From contig NC_019757.1 in assembly GCF_000317535.1 (NCBI RefSeq), forward strand, positions 4,367,501 through 4,431,500: DNA of 64,000 nt, written 5' to 3'. This DNA comes from Cylindrospermum stagnale PCC 7417. Its GTDB lineage: Bacteria; Cyanobacteriota; Cyanobacteriia; Cyanobacteriales; Nostocaceae. Of the stretch, positions 1 through 8,685 are shown one piece after another (the stretch's first letter is position 1; the number at the start of each line of letters is the position of its first letter). The notes beneath the pieces are model-generated. The model had not been told where the DNA came from. It worked only from the letters and a program-made list of their open reading frames with translations, and made no database searches. Made by a program: the position numbers and the translations under genes.

Positions 1-267
1 TATTCTGGTGTTTATCTGTTGCAATTGGATAGCTACATTTTGCATTTGTGCAGTTGGTTCACCAGTTATCTGCACTCGCAATTCCTCATATTCGCTCTGA
101 TAACGATTAGCAGATCCGCGCAATTGCTCAATTTCTCGCCTGTACCTAGCCTGGCGACGTGGATCATCTTCGTATCGTAAGGAATCTTCATAGTCTTTGA
201 GCAAATCTTTGTCTTGTCTAATGTTGTCTTCTAAGTGTTGGAGTCTCAGGTCGAAGTGTGAAGGCAT
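1..267 (-). CDS. N-terminal part of a coiled-coil protein, cut by window edge
   Basis: An ATG at 267 opens a minus-strand frame that stays open for 89 codons to the left edge, so only the N-terminus is visible. The translation is rich in charged residues and Gln/Leu (it begins MPSHFDLRLQHLE and contains RYEDDPRRQARYRREIEQL), which predicts a long amphipathic helix or coiled coil. From memory, this kind of N-terminal module precedes NTPase, TIR, CHAT or pentapeptide domains in multidomain Nostoc signalling or conflict proteins. The effector part lies outside the window, so its function cannot be named. Confidence 0.7.
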   Translation of the reverse strand, partial: MPSHFDLRLQHLEDNIRQDKDLLKDYEDSLRYEDDPRRQARYRREIEQLRGSANRYQSEYEELRVQITGEPTAQMQNVAIQLQQINTRI

Positions 268-437
268 AATTATATAATTTTACAATTATATTAAGCAGTT
301 TCACTTAAATGTAGCGCTTAATACAGGAATACACAAAACATTAACACATAATAGTATTTTTTTATATCTCAGATATAGTGGAAATAAAAACAGATAAGAG
401 AAAGATATTTATACGACTAAAGAATATTAGAGAGATT

Positions 438-578
438 ATGAAAGAATTGACATTACCAGACCACACCCAGTTACCAGAGTCAGACGGGACATTCGAGAAA
501 AATGGGCAAGAATATCCTCAAAGCATCCTACTCGATGATATTGTAGGGCGCGTTCCCCAACGCACCGATTTTGATTAA
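438..578 (+). pseudogene. Uma2-family N-terminal fragment
   Basis: From the ATG at 438 the frame reads LPDHTQLPESDGTF and then QSILL. This is almost the same as the N-terminus of the full Uma2-family protein encoded at 52070-52855. After about 35 matching residues the frame runs into a GC-rich palindromic repeat (gcgcgttccccaacgc) and stops at 578. The catalytic core is absent, so this is a truncated relic. An upstream in-frame GTG at 378 extends the frame, but those residues do not match the paralogue. Confidence 0.6.
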
Positions 579-627
579 TCATGGAGAAAATTGGTTGAAT
601 GAATATTAATTATATTTGATGGGTTTC

Positions 628-647
628 GATGCGTCCCCTGACGCATC
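628..647. repeat. short palindromic repeat
   Basis: GATGCGTC, loop CCCT, GACGCATC: a perfect 8-bp stem. It lies just downstream of the Uma2 fragment and the SDR gene, so it could act as a weak bidirectional terminator, although there is no clear T run. A related palindrome lies at 545-570. Confidence 0.5.
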
Positions 648-677
648 CTACGGTTTGTAAAGCAACACTATTTATGA

Positions 678-1529
678 TTATTTTGGCAGTAATCCCAGAG
701 TCTTTCCAATCAGTTTGTCTAATAGACGATCAGGTAACATTTTGGGAATTATCCAGTTTATAATTGAATTTGGCACTAGACTATATCGAGTTTTAGGCTT
801 GGGAGTCTCAAAGACTTTTCTGATGAATTTTCCCACCTCTTCAAGAGAGTATCCAGCTTTGCCTAGCTTAAGCATATATTTTTGACCAGCATTTGTTGCT
901 TCTGCATAATCTGTTTCAGCATATCGGCTGAAATCTTGGGCAGATTCTTTATCCCAAATCGGAGTATTGACTGCACCGGGGGCAATGATAATCACATCAA
1001 TTCCATAAAGCTGAAGTTCTCTCCGTAGACTATGAGAAATTCCCTCAATTGCGTGTTTACTTCCTGCATAAGCACCGATGAACGGAAAAGCTATTTTGCC
1101 ACCAACCGAACTGATATTGATGATTCTTCCTGGTTGATGTTTTGCATTTTTTATCGCTCCCAGTAACGGCAAAAAAGCTTGAGTAACCGCAATCTGACCA
1201 AAGACATTCACTTCAAACTGTAACCGAATTTCATCAATAGATTGATGCATTAACGGGCCACTTGTTGCTATTCCCGCATTGTTAATCAGCCCAGTTAAAC
1301 CGCTTTCACCCACAATTGCTTCCACCGATAAAGCTGCCTGTTGGATAGCTTGCTGATTAGTCACGTCAAATATTAACGGTGTAAAATTGCTGCCGAGTTC
1401 AGCCGTGAGTCGTTCAGCATCCTTTTCGTTACGCACACTGCCAAATACCTGATAACCACTGGTTACAAATTCTTTTGCTGCCCCATAACCAATGCCTGAA
1501 GAAGCCCCAGTAATTACAATAGAGTTCAT
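678..1529 (-). CDS. short-chain dehydrogenase/reductase
   Basis: A 283-residue classical SDR with a Rossmann fold that uses NAD(P)H. The cofactor motif TGASSGIG is at residues 7-14, NNAG is near residue 88, the catalytic Ser is in ISSVGG, and the YxxxK motif is YAGSK. Length and motif order fit the family. The residues after the active site (PGAVNTPIW and a basic C-terminus) are typical of soluble SDRs of unknown substrate. The start is the ATG at 1529. The gene stands alone, with a possible MerR-type promoter directly upstream. The substrate is unknown. Confidence 0.88.
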   Translation of the reverse strand: MNSIVITGASSGIGYGAAKEFVTSGYQVFGSVRNEKDAERLTAELGSNFTPLIFDVTNQQAIQQAALSVEAIVGESGLTGLINNAGIATSGPLMHQSIDEIRLQFEVNVFGQIAVTQAFLPLLGAIKNAKHQPGRIINISSVGGKIAFPFIGAYAGSKHAIEGISHSLRRELQLYGIDVIIIAPGAVNTPIWDKESAQDFSRYAETDYAEATNAGQKYMLKLGKAGYSLEEVGKFIRKVFETPKPKTRYSLVPNSIINWIIPKMLPDRLLDKLIGKTLGLLPK

Positions 1530-1546
1530 GTTGAAAGTTTCTCTTT

Positions 1547-1577
1547 ACTTAACTCCTACTGTATACTCCAGAGTCAA
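1547..1577 (-). promoter_or_regulatory. possible long-spacer promoter of the SDR gene
   Basis: On the minus strand TTGACT (1572-1577) is followed by a 19-bp spacer containing CTGGAGTATAC and then TTAAGT (1547-1552), about 18 bases before the SDR start codon. A 19-bp spacer with a CTGGAGTATAC-like core is characteristic of promoters activated by MerR-family regulators. The -10 match is weak and no merR gene lies in the window, so this is tentative. Confidence 0.3.
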
Positions 1578-1679
1578 GCAATAGCCATGTTAATTGGTGA
1601 ACTTGTAGATAAAACTGGTTTTTCAATTCATACAATCCATTTTTATCCTAAATCTAATGACCAACAGCGCCACCAGTTG

Positions 1680-2236
1680 CCTTGACTTTTTTGAAGAGTA
1701 AAAAGAAAAGGAATAATAAACAGTTGGGGAACACCTGCCCAAATTAACACTTCTCATATTTGCAATGCATTATATTTTTGAATTTGGGCGAGATATAGCG
1801 GTAAAATATAAATTGAACCATACAGTCCCACGCCCAGCGAAACATTTACAATACTGGCTAAACCAAAGTTGCGCCGTCCCAAAAGCCGCAAATTAATAAA
1901 TGGTTGCTTGCGAGTTAATTCTATCAAGAAAAATAATCCTATAAAAATCGCCGCAATTATACTCAAGCGAACAATTAAACCTGAACTAAACTAATCTTTG
2001 CGACTACCTTATTCTAATACAACTTGTAGGGAACCTAAGCCAATCGCCATGGCGATAATTCCCCACCAGTCACCCTGTTTAAGCAAATGCTGTTGGGGTT
2101 TTTCTTGCTTAATACCATGCCAAACTCCAGCTAACATTAATAATCCGGGAATGAGATTGATATAAAAATTATACTTCCAACCGAAATTTTCTGTTAACCA
2201 ACCTCCTAATGTTGGCCCAATTGAAGGAGCAAATAT
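1680..2236 (-). pseudogene. EmrB/QacA-type (DHA2) drug transporter remnant
   Basis: One minus-strand frame reads IFAPSIGPTLGGWLTENFGWK at its upstream end and later SIIAAIFIGLFFLIELTRK and GLASIVNVSLGVGLYGSIY, all typical of 14-TM DHA2 efflux pumps. The frame is broken by a TAA after LQVVLE, a TAG seven codons on at the position of an expected Trp, and a TGA after NALQI. It loses similarity after PQLFIIPF near 1690. The first ~150 residues are missing: the frame begins exactly where the stop codon of the intact MFS gene lies. Its normal partner EmrA survives only as a remnant at 3595-4048. Confidence 0.82.
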
Positions 2237-3523
2237 TTATCTAGCAGCTTTCTCGCTTTCTAAAATTCCTTTCTGCTCATAAATTGGACGAATCAATTTC
2301 CTTAGAGCAGGCAATTGCTTGCGAAAAATTATCGACCCTATAATGCAAGCTAAACCATCAATTATTAATGTATTGGAAGTGCCGATATAATTTGCTAAAA
2401 TACCTCCAAATAAATTACCCAATGGTATCATCCCCAAAAACGCCATTCCATATAAGCTCATTACTCGTCCGCGTTTATCATCTTCCACGATGGTTTGTAA
2501 AATTGTATTTGCAGAGGCAATTTGGAGGATTGATCCCAAGCCAACAAACAACATTGCACACAAAGAAACTGGTAAAAACCGGGAGAAAGAAAAAGCAATC
2601 AAACCGATTCCTAAAATTGCTGGAGCCGATGCCAACAATTTGCCTAGCCCGACTACCGTTTGTCGCGTAGTCAGATAAATTCCCCCTCCTAAAGCTCCAA
2701 CTCCTGATGCTGCCATCAAATAACCCTGGGCTTCTGCCCCGCTATGGAGAACTTTGTCAGCAAAAATGGGGATAAAAATCATGTATTGCATACCCATAAA
2801 ACTGACTAAAGCTGATAGCAATAAGATAGAGCGAATGGGTGGAAATCTAAATGAGTAAAGAAATCCCTCTTTAATTTTTTCCCAGACATTACCCCCAGTT
2901 ACTGGGATTTGCTGCGGCTGAATTTTCATTGCTAATAAAGAAGCAATTACAGCGATGTAACTCAGTCCATCCACTAAAAAACAGTAACCTACTCCGATAC
3001 CAGCTATCAGTAACCCCCCAATTGCCGGGCCAATTAACCGCGCACCATTGATCATCGTTGAGTTGATAGCGATCGCATTGGCTAAATCATCTCTGCGCTC
3101 AACCAGTTCTGGGACAAATGCTTGCCGCGCTGGTGCATCAAAGGCGTTAATAAATCCTTGAAACAAGCTTAAGGCGATGATGTGCCACACCTGAATCACC
3201 CCCGTCAACGCTAGGCCAGCCAGGGCTAATGACTGAATCATCGCCAATATTTGTGTACCAATTAAGGTGCGATAGCGAGAAAAACGATCCACAAATACCC
3301 CACCGAAGGGAGCGAGAAAGAAGCTAGGAATTTGACCAGTAAATCCCACAATTCCCAGCATTAATGGGGAGTTTGTTAAGTGATAAACTAGCCAAATTGT
3401 GGCCAGTTGTGTCATCCAAGTGCCAATTAGAGATATACCTTGCCCAGCAAAAAATAGTTGGTAATTTCTTGATCTGAATGCAGGTAGTAGCGGCAGTTTT
3501 TTGGTCGCACCTTTATTAGTCAT
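2237..3523 (-). CDS. MFS efflux transporter (EntS/MFS_3-like)
   Basis: A 428-residue polytopic membrane protein with about 12 hydrophobic segments. It carries signatures of the enterobactin-exporter-like MFS group: FFAGQGISLIGTWM near residue 25, GGVFVDRFSRYR near 74 (the loop 2-3 motif), DAPARQAFVPELV near 128, and NAIAINST near 148. It probably exports a small molecule by proton antiport from the inner membrane. Start is the ATG at 3523. It lies between the remnants of emrA (upstream) and emrB (downstream), all on the same strand, and appears to be the only intact transporter left at this locus. Confidence 0.85.
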   Translation of the reverse strand: MTNKGATKKLPLLPAFRSRNYQLFFAGQGISLIGTWMTQLATIWLVYHLTNSPLMLGIVGFTGQIPSFFLAPFGGVFVDRFSRYRTLIGTQILAMIQSLALAGLALTGVIQVWHIIALSLFQGFINAFDAPARQAFVPELVERRDDLANAIAINSTMINGARLIGPAIGGLLIAGIGVGYCFLVDGLSYIAVIASLLAMKIQPQQIPVTGGNVWEKIKEGFLYSFRFPPIRSILLLSALVSFMGMQYMIFIPIFADKVLHSGAEAQGYLMAASGVGALGGGIYLTTRQTVVGLGKLLASAPAILGIGLIAFSFSRFLPVSLCAMLFVGLGSILQIASANTILQTIVEDDKRGRVMSLYGMAFLGMIPLGNLFGGILANYIGTSNTLIIDGLACIIGSIIFRKQLPALRKLIRPIYEQKGILESEKAAR

Positions 3524-3594
3524 AGGATGATATTATTCTCATTTGAGGAGGCGCTGATGATCTTTGTCCAATGTCTAAAATCAGACAAATGCTT

Positions 3595-4048
3595 TTATTT
3601 CACCTCTACGCTAACTTCCGCAGACATCCCTGGTGTAATTCGCGAGTTATATTTTTGAATGCTCTTTTGGTCAAAAACGATTTTTACTGGGATACGCTGG
3701 ACGATTTTGGTAAAGTTACCTGTGGCGTTATCCGGTGGTAATAAAGCAAACTGAGCGCCTTTTGCTTGCTGTACTTTACTCTGATCATCTTGTAGGTCTA
3801 GCTGCACTAATAACTGTCCTGGTTGTACCAGTTGGTTATCACTCACTAGCACCTGACTGACAGTTCCCGGAATCTTGCTACTCACTTGGTGGATGTGTCC
3901 AGCAACGATGGCGTTGTCTGTTTCCTGGTGGCTAGAGGTGTACTGCCAGTAACGATAACCAAAACTACCTGCGGCGATCGCACCTACACCCAATGCTGCC
4001 AAAATCAAGAAGAGCGGTTTTTTCCCCGACGGTGCCACTTCTTTTGTC
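3595..4048 (-). pseudogene. EmrA/HlyD membrane-fusion protein with internal deletion
   Basis: The frame starts directly after the glycosyltransferase stop codon. It encodes a membrane anchor (PLFLILAALGVGAIAAG), the first half of the biotinyl-lipoyl-like domain (QETDNAIVAGHIHQVSSKI) and LVQLDLQDDQ. It then jumps from VQQAK straight to the conserved C-terminal segment GAQFALLPPDNATGNFTK and IPVKIVFD. The long alpha-helical hairpin and second lipoyl half are missing; about 150 residues remain against roughly 390-480 in the family. The native start is also lost; a GTG at GAAGTGGCACCG is the only plausible one. It should be non-functional as a periplasmic adaptor. Confidence 0.78.
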
Positions 4049-5722
4049 CTAGGGCAGGACTTGAACCAACTGATACTCTTGCACAGTACCAAGAACATGG
4101 TGAGGCAGGGATAATTCAGCAGACTGTTGTGCAGAGATCCAAGCATAGCTAAAAGCTGGCAATTCGGAAATTGAATCTACCTTTTTACCGTGAACGGGAG
4201 TGTAGAAATTGAGCAATACAGCAGTTTTTCCACCTACTTGCACAAAATAGATCGGATGAGTTTGGAGAACTTTAGCGATCGCAGGTTGTTGGATAAAAGT
4301 TCTAAAACTAGGATTATAGTCCCCTAAAACACCAAAACTACCAGCCACAGCCAACGCCAGCCAACAGGGAACTAGCCAACCAGCCACCCAATAATCAGAC
4401 GTCAACCACTTATAACCAAAGTGGTAACGACCAACCCACACCACAGGCAAAATTAACCAACCTAACCCCATAGTTAAGCCAATTGTTGCATACTTGCGAA
4501 TGTCAGCACCACCCCCAGCTAAAGCCACTATACCCCCTAACAAAAGTAAAACTCCTAACACACCACAGGCATAACTGAGGTTACGGGTAATGATCCAGAT
4601 ATACCGAGGAAGTGGATCTTTCCTAATTTCCGGATAGTAGGATTTGCCAGGTTCCCCCATCAGACCATAAACTTGGCCTAGCCAATTTAAACCCACAGCC
4701 GCAAGCATTGCTATAAAGGGATAAAGGGTCAAACTATAGTGAGATAAACGAGTTGAGAAAATACTCAGTTCTGCAAATAGAACCAGGGGAAAACCAACTA
4801 ATATCAACTGATAGCGAGGAATCGGACGACGAATCGTTAAAACCAAGCCTAACAGACCGAATAAAAACCAAGGAAACGATTTTAAAGGGACATTCCAAAA
4901 ATAGAATATAACTCCATTGCGATTACGTTCTTTAGAACCTAGATCCACAACAAAATTGAACAACTGCTCAAAACTTAAATTACCGTAGCGCAGCCAGTCA
5001 AACCACAGCCAGGCGAAAGTAGGAATCAAACCTACTACCAAACCTAAATATAAAATTGGGTTAACAAGATGACGATGACGGCGATGCTCCCAAATTAAAT
5101 AAGGGAATAATGCTATGATAGGTAAAAAAATCATAAAGCTTCTGACTAAGAAGCCCAAACCCAAACTTAACCCAGCCAGAAAACTCCAAAAATAGCCATA
5201 TCGAGGATGTAATTCCGCTTTTAGTAAAGACAAAATAGCTAAAAGTACCAATAAAATCATCGGCACATCAGGCGTACCTAAGCGAGAGTATTGCAACCAG
5301 AGAAATTCCACACTCAAAATTGCACCAGCTAACCATGCAACCTTCTTTCCCAACAGAATTTTGCCAATTTCATAGAGCAGTAATAAGGCAAAAATACTAG
5401 CAGTCATCACAGGCAGTCGCGTACTAAATTCACTAATACCAAGCAGCTTGTATGAACTAGCAATTAACCAATAGGGTCCAGGGGTTTTATGATGGGCATT
5501 GCTCCAAGGCGCGATCCAGTCACCAGAGTCAAACATCTGGCGCGCTCGCCAAGCGTAAAGCCCTTCATCATGTGCCATTAGGCTATTCTCCCCAGAACTG
5601 AATATTAATAAGGGGAGTATCCAACCCAACAAACTAATATACGGTAATGCCACAGCTAGGCGTGTTTGCCACCAAATCGGCTGCAAGAACTTTAGTTTAT
5701 ATAGCATTGAATTTGATTGCAA
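4049..5722 (-). CDS. GT39/ArnT-like membrane glycosyltransferase
   Basis: A 557-residue integral membrane protein of the dolichyl-phosphate mannosyltransferase/ArnT group (PMT_2). The conserved acidic motif after the first TM is AHDEGLYAWRARQMFDSGDW (about residues 50-70), followed by HHKTPGPYWL and then RLPVMTAS. About ten or more hydrophobic segments follow, with a soluble C-terminal domain. Such enzymes transfer a sugar from a polyprenyl-phosphate donor to an envelope acceptor on the outer face of the inner membrane; donor and acceptor are unknown here. It is divergent from the methyltransferase at 5848. Its 3' end abuts the emrA remnant. Confidence 0.85.
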   Translation of the reverse strand: MQSNSMLYKLKFLQPIWWQTRLAVALPYISLLGWILPLLIFSSGENSLMAHDEGLYAWRARQMFDSGDWIAPWSNAHHKTPGPYWLIASSYKLLGISEFSTRLPVMTASIFALLLLYEIGKILLGKKVAWLAGAILSVEFLWLQYSRLGTPDVPMILLVLLAILSLLKAELHPRYGYFWSFLAGLSLGLGFLVRSFMIFLPIIALFPYLIWEHRRHRHLVNPILYLGLVVGLIPTFAWLWFDWLRYGNLSFEQLFNFVVDLGSKERNRNGVIFYFWNVPLKSFPWFLFGLLGLVLTIRRPIPRYQLILVGFPLVLFAELSIFSTRLSHYSLTLYPFIAMLAAVGLNWLGQVYGLMGEPGKSYYPEIRKDPLPRYIWIITRNLSYACGVLGVLLLLGGIVALAGGGADIRKYATIGLTMGLGWLILPVVWVGRYHFGYKWLTSDYWVAGWLVPCWLALAVAGSFGVLGDYNPSFRTFIQQPAIAKVLQTHPIYFVQVGGKTAVLLNFYTPVHGKKVDSISELPAFSYAWISAQQSAELSLPHHVLGTVQEYQLVQVLP

Positions 5723-5847
5723 GCGAATGCTGCCGAGCTGACTCGTTTAAGTATCATAATATTACTAAAATATATTACATAATCCTGATGGAAATAGTAC
5801 CCGGAATTAAGAAAATCTTGGAATAAAGTTGTCTAAAACAAACATTT

Positions 5848-6501
5848 ATGCTGCTAAGACCGAATCAACGCCTGAAGTTAGATGATACAGACGACAAGGT
5901 TTTTTATGCCTATCCCCGCTTTGTCACCCATGTCGATGAAGGTTTTATTCAACAGCTAACGGCATTATATCGTCAGCGACTAAAACCCAACACACGCATC
6001 CTTGATATGATGAGCAGTTGGGTGTCTCATCTGCCAGAAGAATTACAGTTTGATTATATTCAGGGACATGGACTCAACGCTGAGGAACTCACACGTAATC
6101 CTCGGTTAAATCATTACCTTGTGCAAAATCTCAACGAAAATCCCCAGCTACCTTTACCAGATCAAGAGTTTGACGCCGTTCTTAACTGCGTTTCTGTGCA
6201 GTACATGCAATATCCAGAGGCAGTATTTTCGGAAATTCACCGTGTCCTCAAACCTGGTGGCGTCGCCATTATCAGCTTTTCCAACCGGATGTTTTTTCAA
6301 AAGGCGATTCAAGCCTGGCGAGATGGAACAGAGGACTCTAGAGTCGAATTAGTCAAACGCTATTTTACCTCAGTACCGGGATTTAGCGCCCCAGAAGTCA
6401 TTGTCCATAAGTCAACACTACCGAATTTCTTGCAGTGGTTAGGTGCAGCTGGAGGAGATCCGTTCTATGCTGTGATAGCTTACCGCAATGAAGCACAATA
6501 G
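5848..6501 (+). CDS. class I SAM-dependent methyltransferase (type 11-like)
   Basis: A 217-residue soluble protein. The motif I region is atypical (TRILDMMSSWVSHLP, residues ~49-63) and lacks the usual GxGxG. The later motifs are clear: LPDQEFDAVLNCVSVQYM (motif II, ~105-122) and EIHRVLKPGGVAIISFSNRMF (motif III, ~130-150). A short homologous group of this form is widespread in cyanobacteria. The substrate is unknown. The start ATG at 5848 lies in a ~125-bp region shared with the divergent glycosyltransferase. Confidence 0.8.
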   Translation: MLLRPNQRLKLDDTDDKVFYAYPRFVTHVDEGFIQQLTALYRQRLKPNTRILDMMSSWVSHLPEELQFDYIQGHGLNAEELTRNPRLNHYLVQNLNENPQLPLPDQEFDAVLNCVSVQYMQYPEAVFSEIHRVLKPGGVAIISFSNRMFFQKAIQAWRDGTEDSRVELVKRYFTSVPGFSAPEVIVHKSTLPNFLQWLGAAGGDPFYAVIAYRNEAQ

Positions 6502-6639
6502 CCATTTATCGGTTGTTTAAGGCTACTGACAATCAACTGATCAACTAGCAATAATTATCGAAAAGTTAATTTTCTGGGTTAAACACCACACAAGCGCAGA
6601 TAATTGCCTCACACATATAGCATTTAGGAGAATCATTCC

Positions 6640-7152
6640 GTGACTTTACCCCGTGGACGCAGGATTTTAGCTGCTGTGTTGCTCTCAGTTTTATTACTGA
6701 CGACAACAGCTTGTTCTACACCAGAACCCAGCCGTTTTGACCAGGTACAACAGGAAAGCACCAAGAAAAAAAGCGGTCAAGCCGTTTCCAAAGATGCAAC
6801 TCAGGGTAGCAAATTGAACAAGTTCTTCCCACCGGCGGGAGACGGCTACCAGCGCGTTTATACTCAAGAGAAAAAAGGCTTCTCAGAAGCGAACTTGAAA
6901 AAAGGCGGTAAAACCGTTGCTCAACTCGCTATTTCTGACACCAGTAGCACACCGACAGCGGCGGCAAAATTTGCCAATAGCAGCAAAAAAATTGGTGGTT
7001 ATCCAGCCGTAGAACAAGGCAAAACTCAAACTTCGGTTTTGGTGGGTAAGTACCAAGTGAAGGTGATTTCTAAAGATCCAGCGTTTACAACAAGCGATCG
7101 CGCCGATTGGATCGAGAAATTTAATCTTGCAGGTCTGGCGAAGTTGAAATAA
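6640..7152 (+). CDS. putative lipoprotein
   Basis: A 170-residue protein starting at GTG 6640, preceded by the Shine-Dalgarno-like TTAGGAG. The N-terminus is a lipoprotein signal: basic RGRR, hydrophobic ILAAVLLSVLLL, then the lipobox TTAC with Cys25. A charged Gln/Lys/Ser linker follows, then a compact domain (KLNKFFPPAGDGYQRVYTQE and further). It is probably anchored in the plasma or outer membrane. I do not recognise a named family. The next gene starts 48 bases later on the same strand, so the two may be co-transcribed. Confidence 0.75.
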   Translation: MTLPRGRRILAAVLLSVLLLTTTACSTPEPSRFDQVQQESTKKKSGQAVSKDATQGSKLNKFFPPAGDGYQRVYTQEKKGFSEANLKKGGKTVAQLAISDTSSTPTAAAKFANSSKKIGGYPAVEQGKTQTSVLVGKYQVKVISKDPAFTTSDRADWIEKFNLAGLAKLK

Positions 7153-7200
7153 GCCGCACTACAGATATTCTGATAAAAAAACCAAAATAAGGAGATTTTT

Positions 7201-8088
7201 GTGAGCAAATCGATTTTTGAGTTGGTTGATCAATTACCAACCAGTAACTTAACTGTGTCTATGTTGAAAGCTCTAGATTTTGTTGCTCCTGGTGAGTGGC
7301 AAAACCCTGTCGGCTTTGTCAACACTATTAAAATAGTCACTGGTGAAGACGATGAAGACCTAATTCAGCAAATTGGCGAACGAGCGATTTATCTATTTAA
7401 CGACAAATCCCAAGGATACCAACGCGCTTTATGGCTCTATCAAACTGTTGATGGGACAGATAAAGCTTTGGGTGCAGCAGCTTTGGCGAATAAAGTTGGT
7501 GAGAATCTACCCATGCTGGGTTTTTTAAACTCACTCACTCCCAAACCAGACAAAGCCCAAACTATTGACCTGACCTTGAAATTAGTGGTTGAATTAGTAG
7601 CTTTCTGCCAAATTAACGGTATTCCCGGAGACAGCATTGGGGATTTTGTCGCCTCTTTGGGTGAGTATAGTGGTGAGTCCCTAATTCGGATGGTGGCATT
7701 AATTTGCGTTGATGGTTTATTACCCTTAGGCCCAGACTTCATCAACAAAGCATTGTCTAGCATTAATCAGACAAGCCCCCAGGATTTAGCACAAAACTCA
7801 ACTTTCCAAAACATCAAAGATTCAATTCCAGGCAACAATGACGCTGGCAAATTAAACTTTATTGGCGAAAGCTTTGACTCAGTTAAAGGTTGGATGAGTG
7901 GTATCGTCACCGCTAATAATCTAACGCCACAAAAAGTTGTCGGCAACCTGCAAAGTTTTGTCCAACTCGCCGATGATAAGTTAGACTACCTAGCAGCATT
8001 CCTGGATGTATCAACTAATTACTATGAACACACAGGTACGCAGACTTTAGCTCGGCGCTTAATTGAACGCGCAGTAGCTGAGATTTAG
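7201..8088 (+). CDS. conserved hypothetical protein
   Basis: A 295-residue protein beginning MSKSIFELVDQLP, from a GTG at 7201 preceded by AAGGAG at a good distance. No signal peptide or membrane segment is evident. It is mostly predicted helical with acidic and hydrophobic residues (GEDDEDLIQQIGERAIYLF; LSSINQTSPQDLAQN). I believe it belongs to a cyanobacteria-specific family of unknown function. It probably shares a transcript with the upstream lipoprotein. A strong palindrome follows its stop codon. Confidence 0.8.
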   Translation: MSKSIFELVDQLPTSNLTVSMLKALDFVAPGEWQNPVGFVNTIKIVTGEDDEDLIQQIGERAIYLFNDKSQGYQRALWLYQTVDGTDKALGAAALANKVGENLPMLGFLNSLTPKPDKAQTIDLTLKLVVELVAFCQINGIPGDSIGDFVASLGEYSGESLIRMVALICVDGLLPLGPDFINKALSSINQTSPQDLAQNSTFQNIKDSIPGNNDAGKLNFIGESFDSVKGWMSGIVTANNLTPQKVVGNLQSFVQLADDKLDYLAAFLDVSTNYYEHTGTQTLARRLIERAVAEI

Positions 8089-8093
8089 ATTTA

Positions 8094-8130
8094 TTGGTAA
8101 TGGGTAATGCTAGTAATTACCCATTACCAA
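8094..8130. repeat. 15-bp inverted repeat (TTGGTAATGGGTAAT family)
   Basis: TTGGTAATGGGTAAT (8094-8108), a 7-base loop, then its perfect complement ATTACCCATTACCAA (8116-8130). It lies between two convergent genes and could end transcription from both sides. The same heptamer vocabulary (attaccaattacccatt) recurs at 23130-23163 and 43237-43325. Confidence 0.7.
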
Positions 8131-8145
8131 GTATGGGTATGGGGC

Positions 8146-8685
8146 CTAAATATCAGGACAAGTGATAATGCATCCTTGCGGCCATATCGATAGCAGGTCT
8201 TCTCGCACCCAACCAATAACATTATTTGGGAACTTAATGCAATACCAACGATATTGACCTCCCTGTTTGTACGAATTTTCAATCGTCACCAAATCACCTG
8301 ACAGCGCGTTGTGCAGAACCTTGCTTCTTAAGTTAGGAGATGAACGCACGTTAATTTTATCCCCGCGATCCCCCACTATGGTTGCATAACGCTTTTTGTC
8401 AAGCTTAAGGCTGACTAAATCGCTCCGTACCCAACCGCTTAGTGTCCCTTCCACTGTTGGTTGCACATAGTACCAGTTATCGCCATCATTTCCCACCGTA
8501 ATATTCAAAACCTCCACATTACTGCCTGATGGTAAGATTTCCTCTACGGATGCTGTCAAAGATGCATCTGTTCGCAAATTACTTCTACTCGTCACGGTCC
8601 CCGGAAGAGCTATTGCAGGCAATACTCCGGTCATCAATGTTTCAAAAGTCAACAATCCTGCTGTCAACTTTGTCATTAAACCCAT
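8146..8685 (-). CDS. secreted SH3-domain protein
   Basis: I place the start at the ATG at 8685 because GGAG lies five bases upstream; an upstream in-frame ATG at 8742 lacks a ribosome site. The 179-residue product has a signal peptide (MGLMTKLTAGLLTF through AIA) and two bacterial SH3 repeats: residues ~30-85 (SRSNLRTDASLTASVEEI, then GWVRSDLV) and ~95-165 (INVRSSPNLRSKVL, then NVIGWVREDLL). Such domains bind peptidoglycan or other periplasmic ligands. There is no catalytic domain, so a wall-associated binding role is the most that can be said. Confidence 0.8.
   Translation of the reverse strand: MGLMTKLTAGLLTFETLMTGVLPAIALPGTVTSRSNLRTDASLTASVEEILPSGSNVEVLNITVGNDGDNWYYVQPTVEGTLSGWVRSDLVSLKLDKKRYATIVGDRGDKINVRSSPNLRSKVLHNALSGDLVTIENSYKQGGQYRWYCIKFPNNVIGWVREDLLSIWPQGCIITCPDI

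Noticed and set aside
3886-4152. 88-residue plus-strand ORF
   Set aside because: Antisense to the emrA relic and the glycosyltransferase 3' end.
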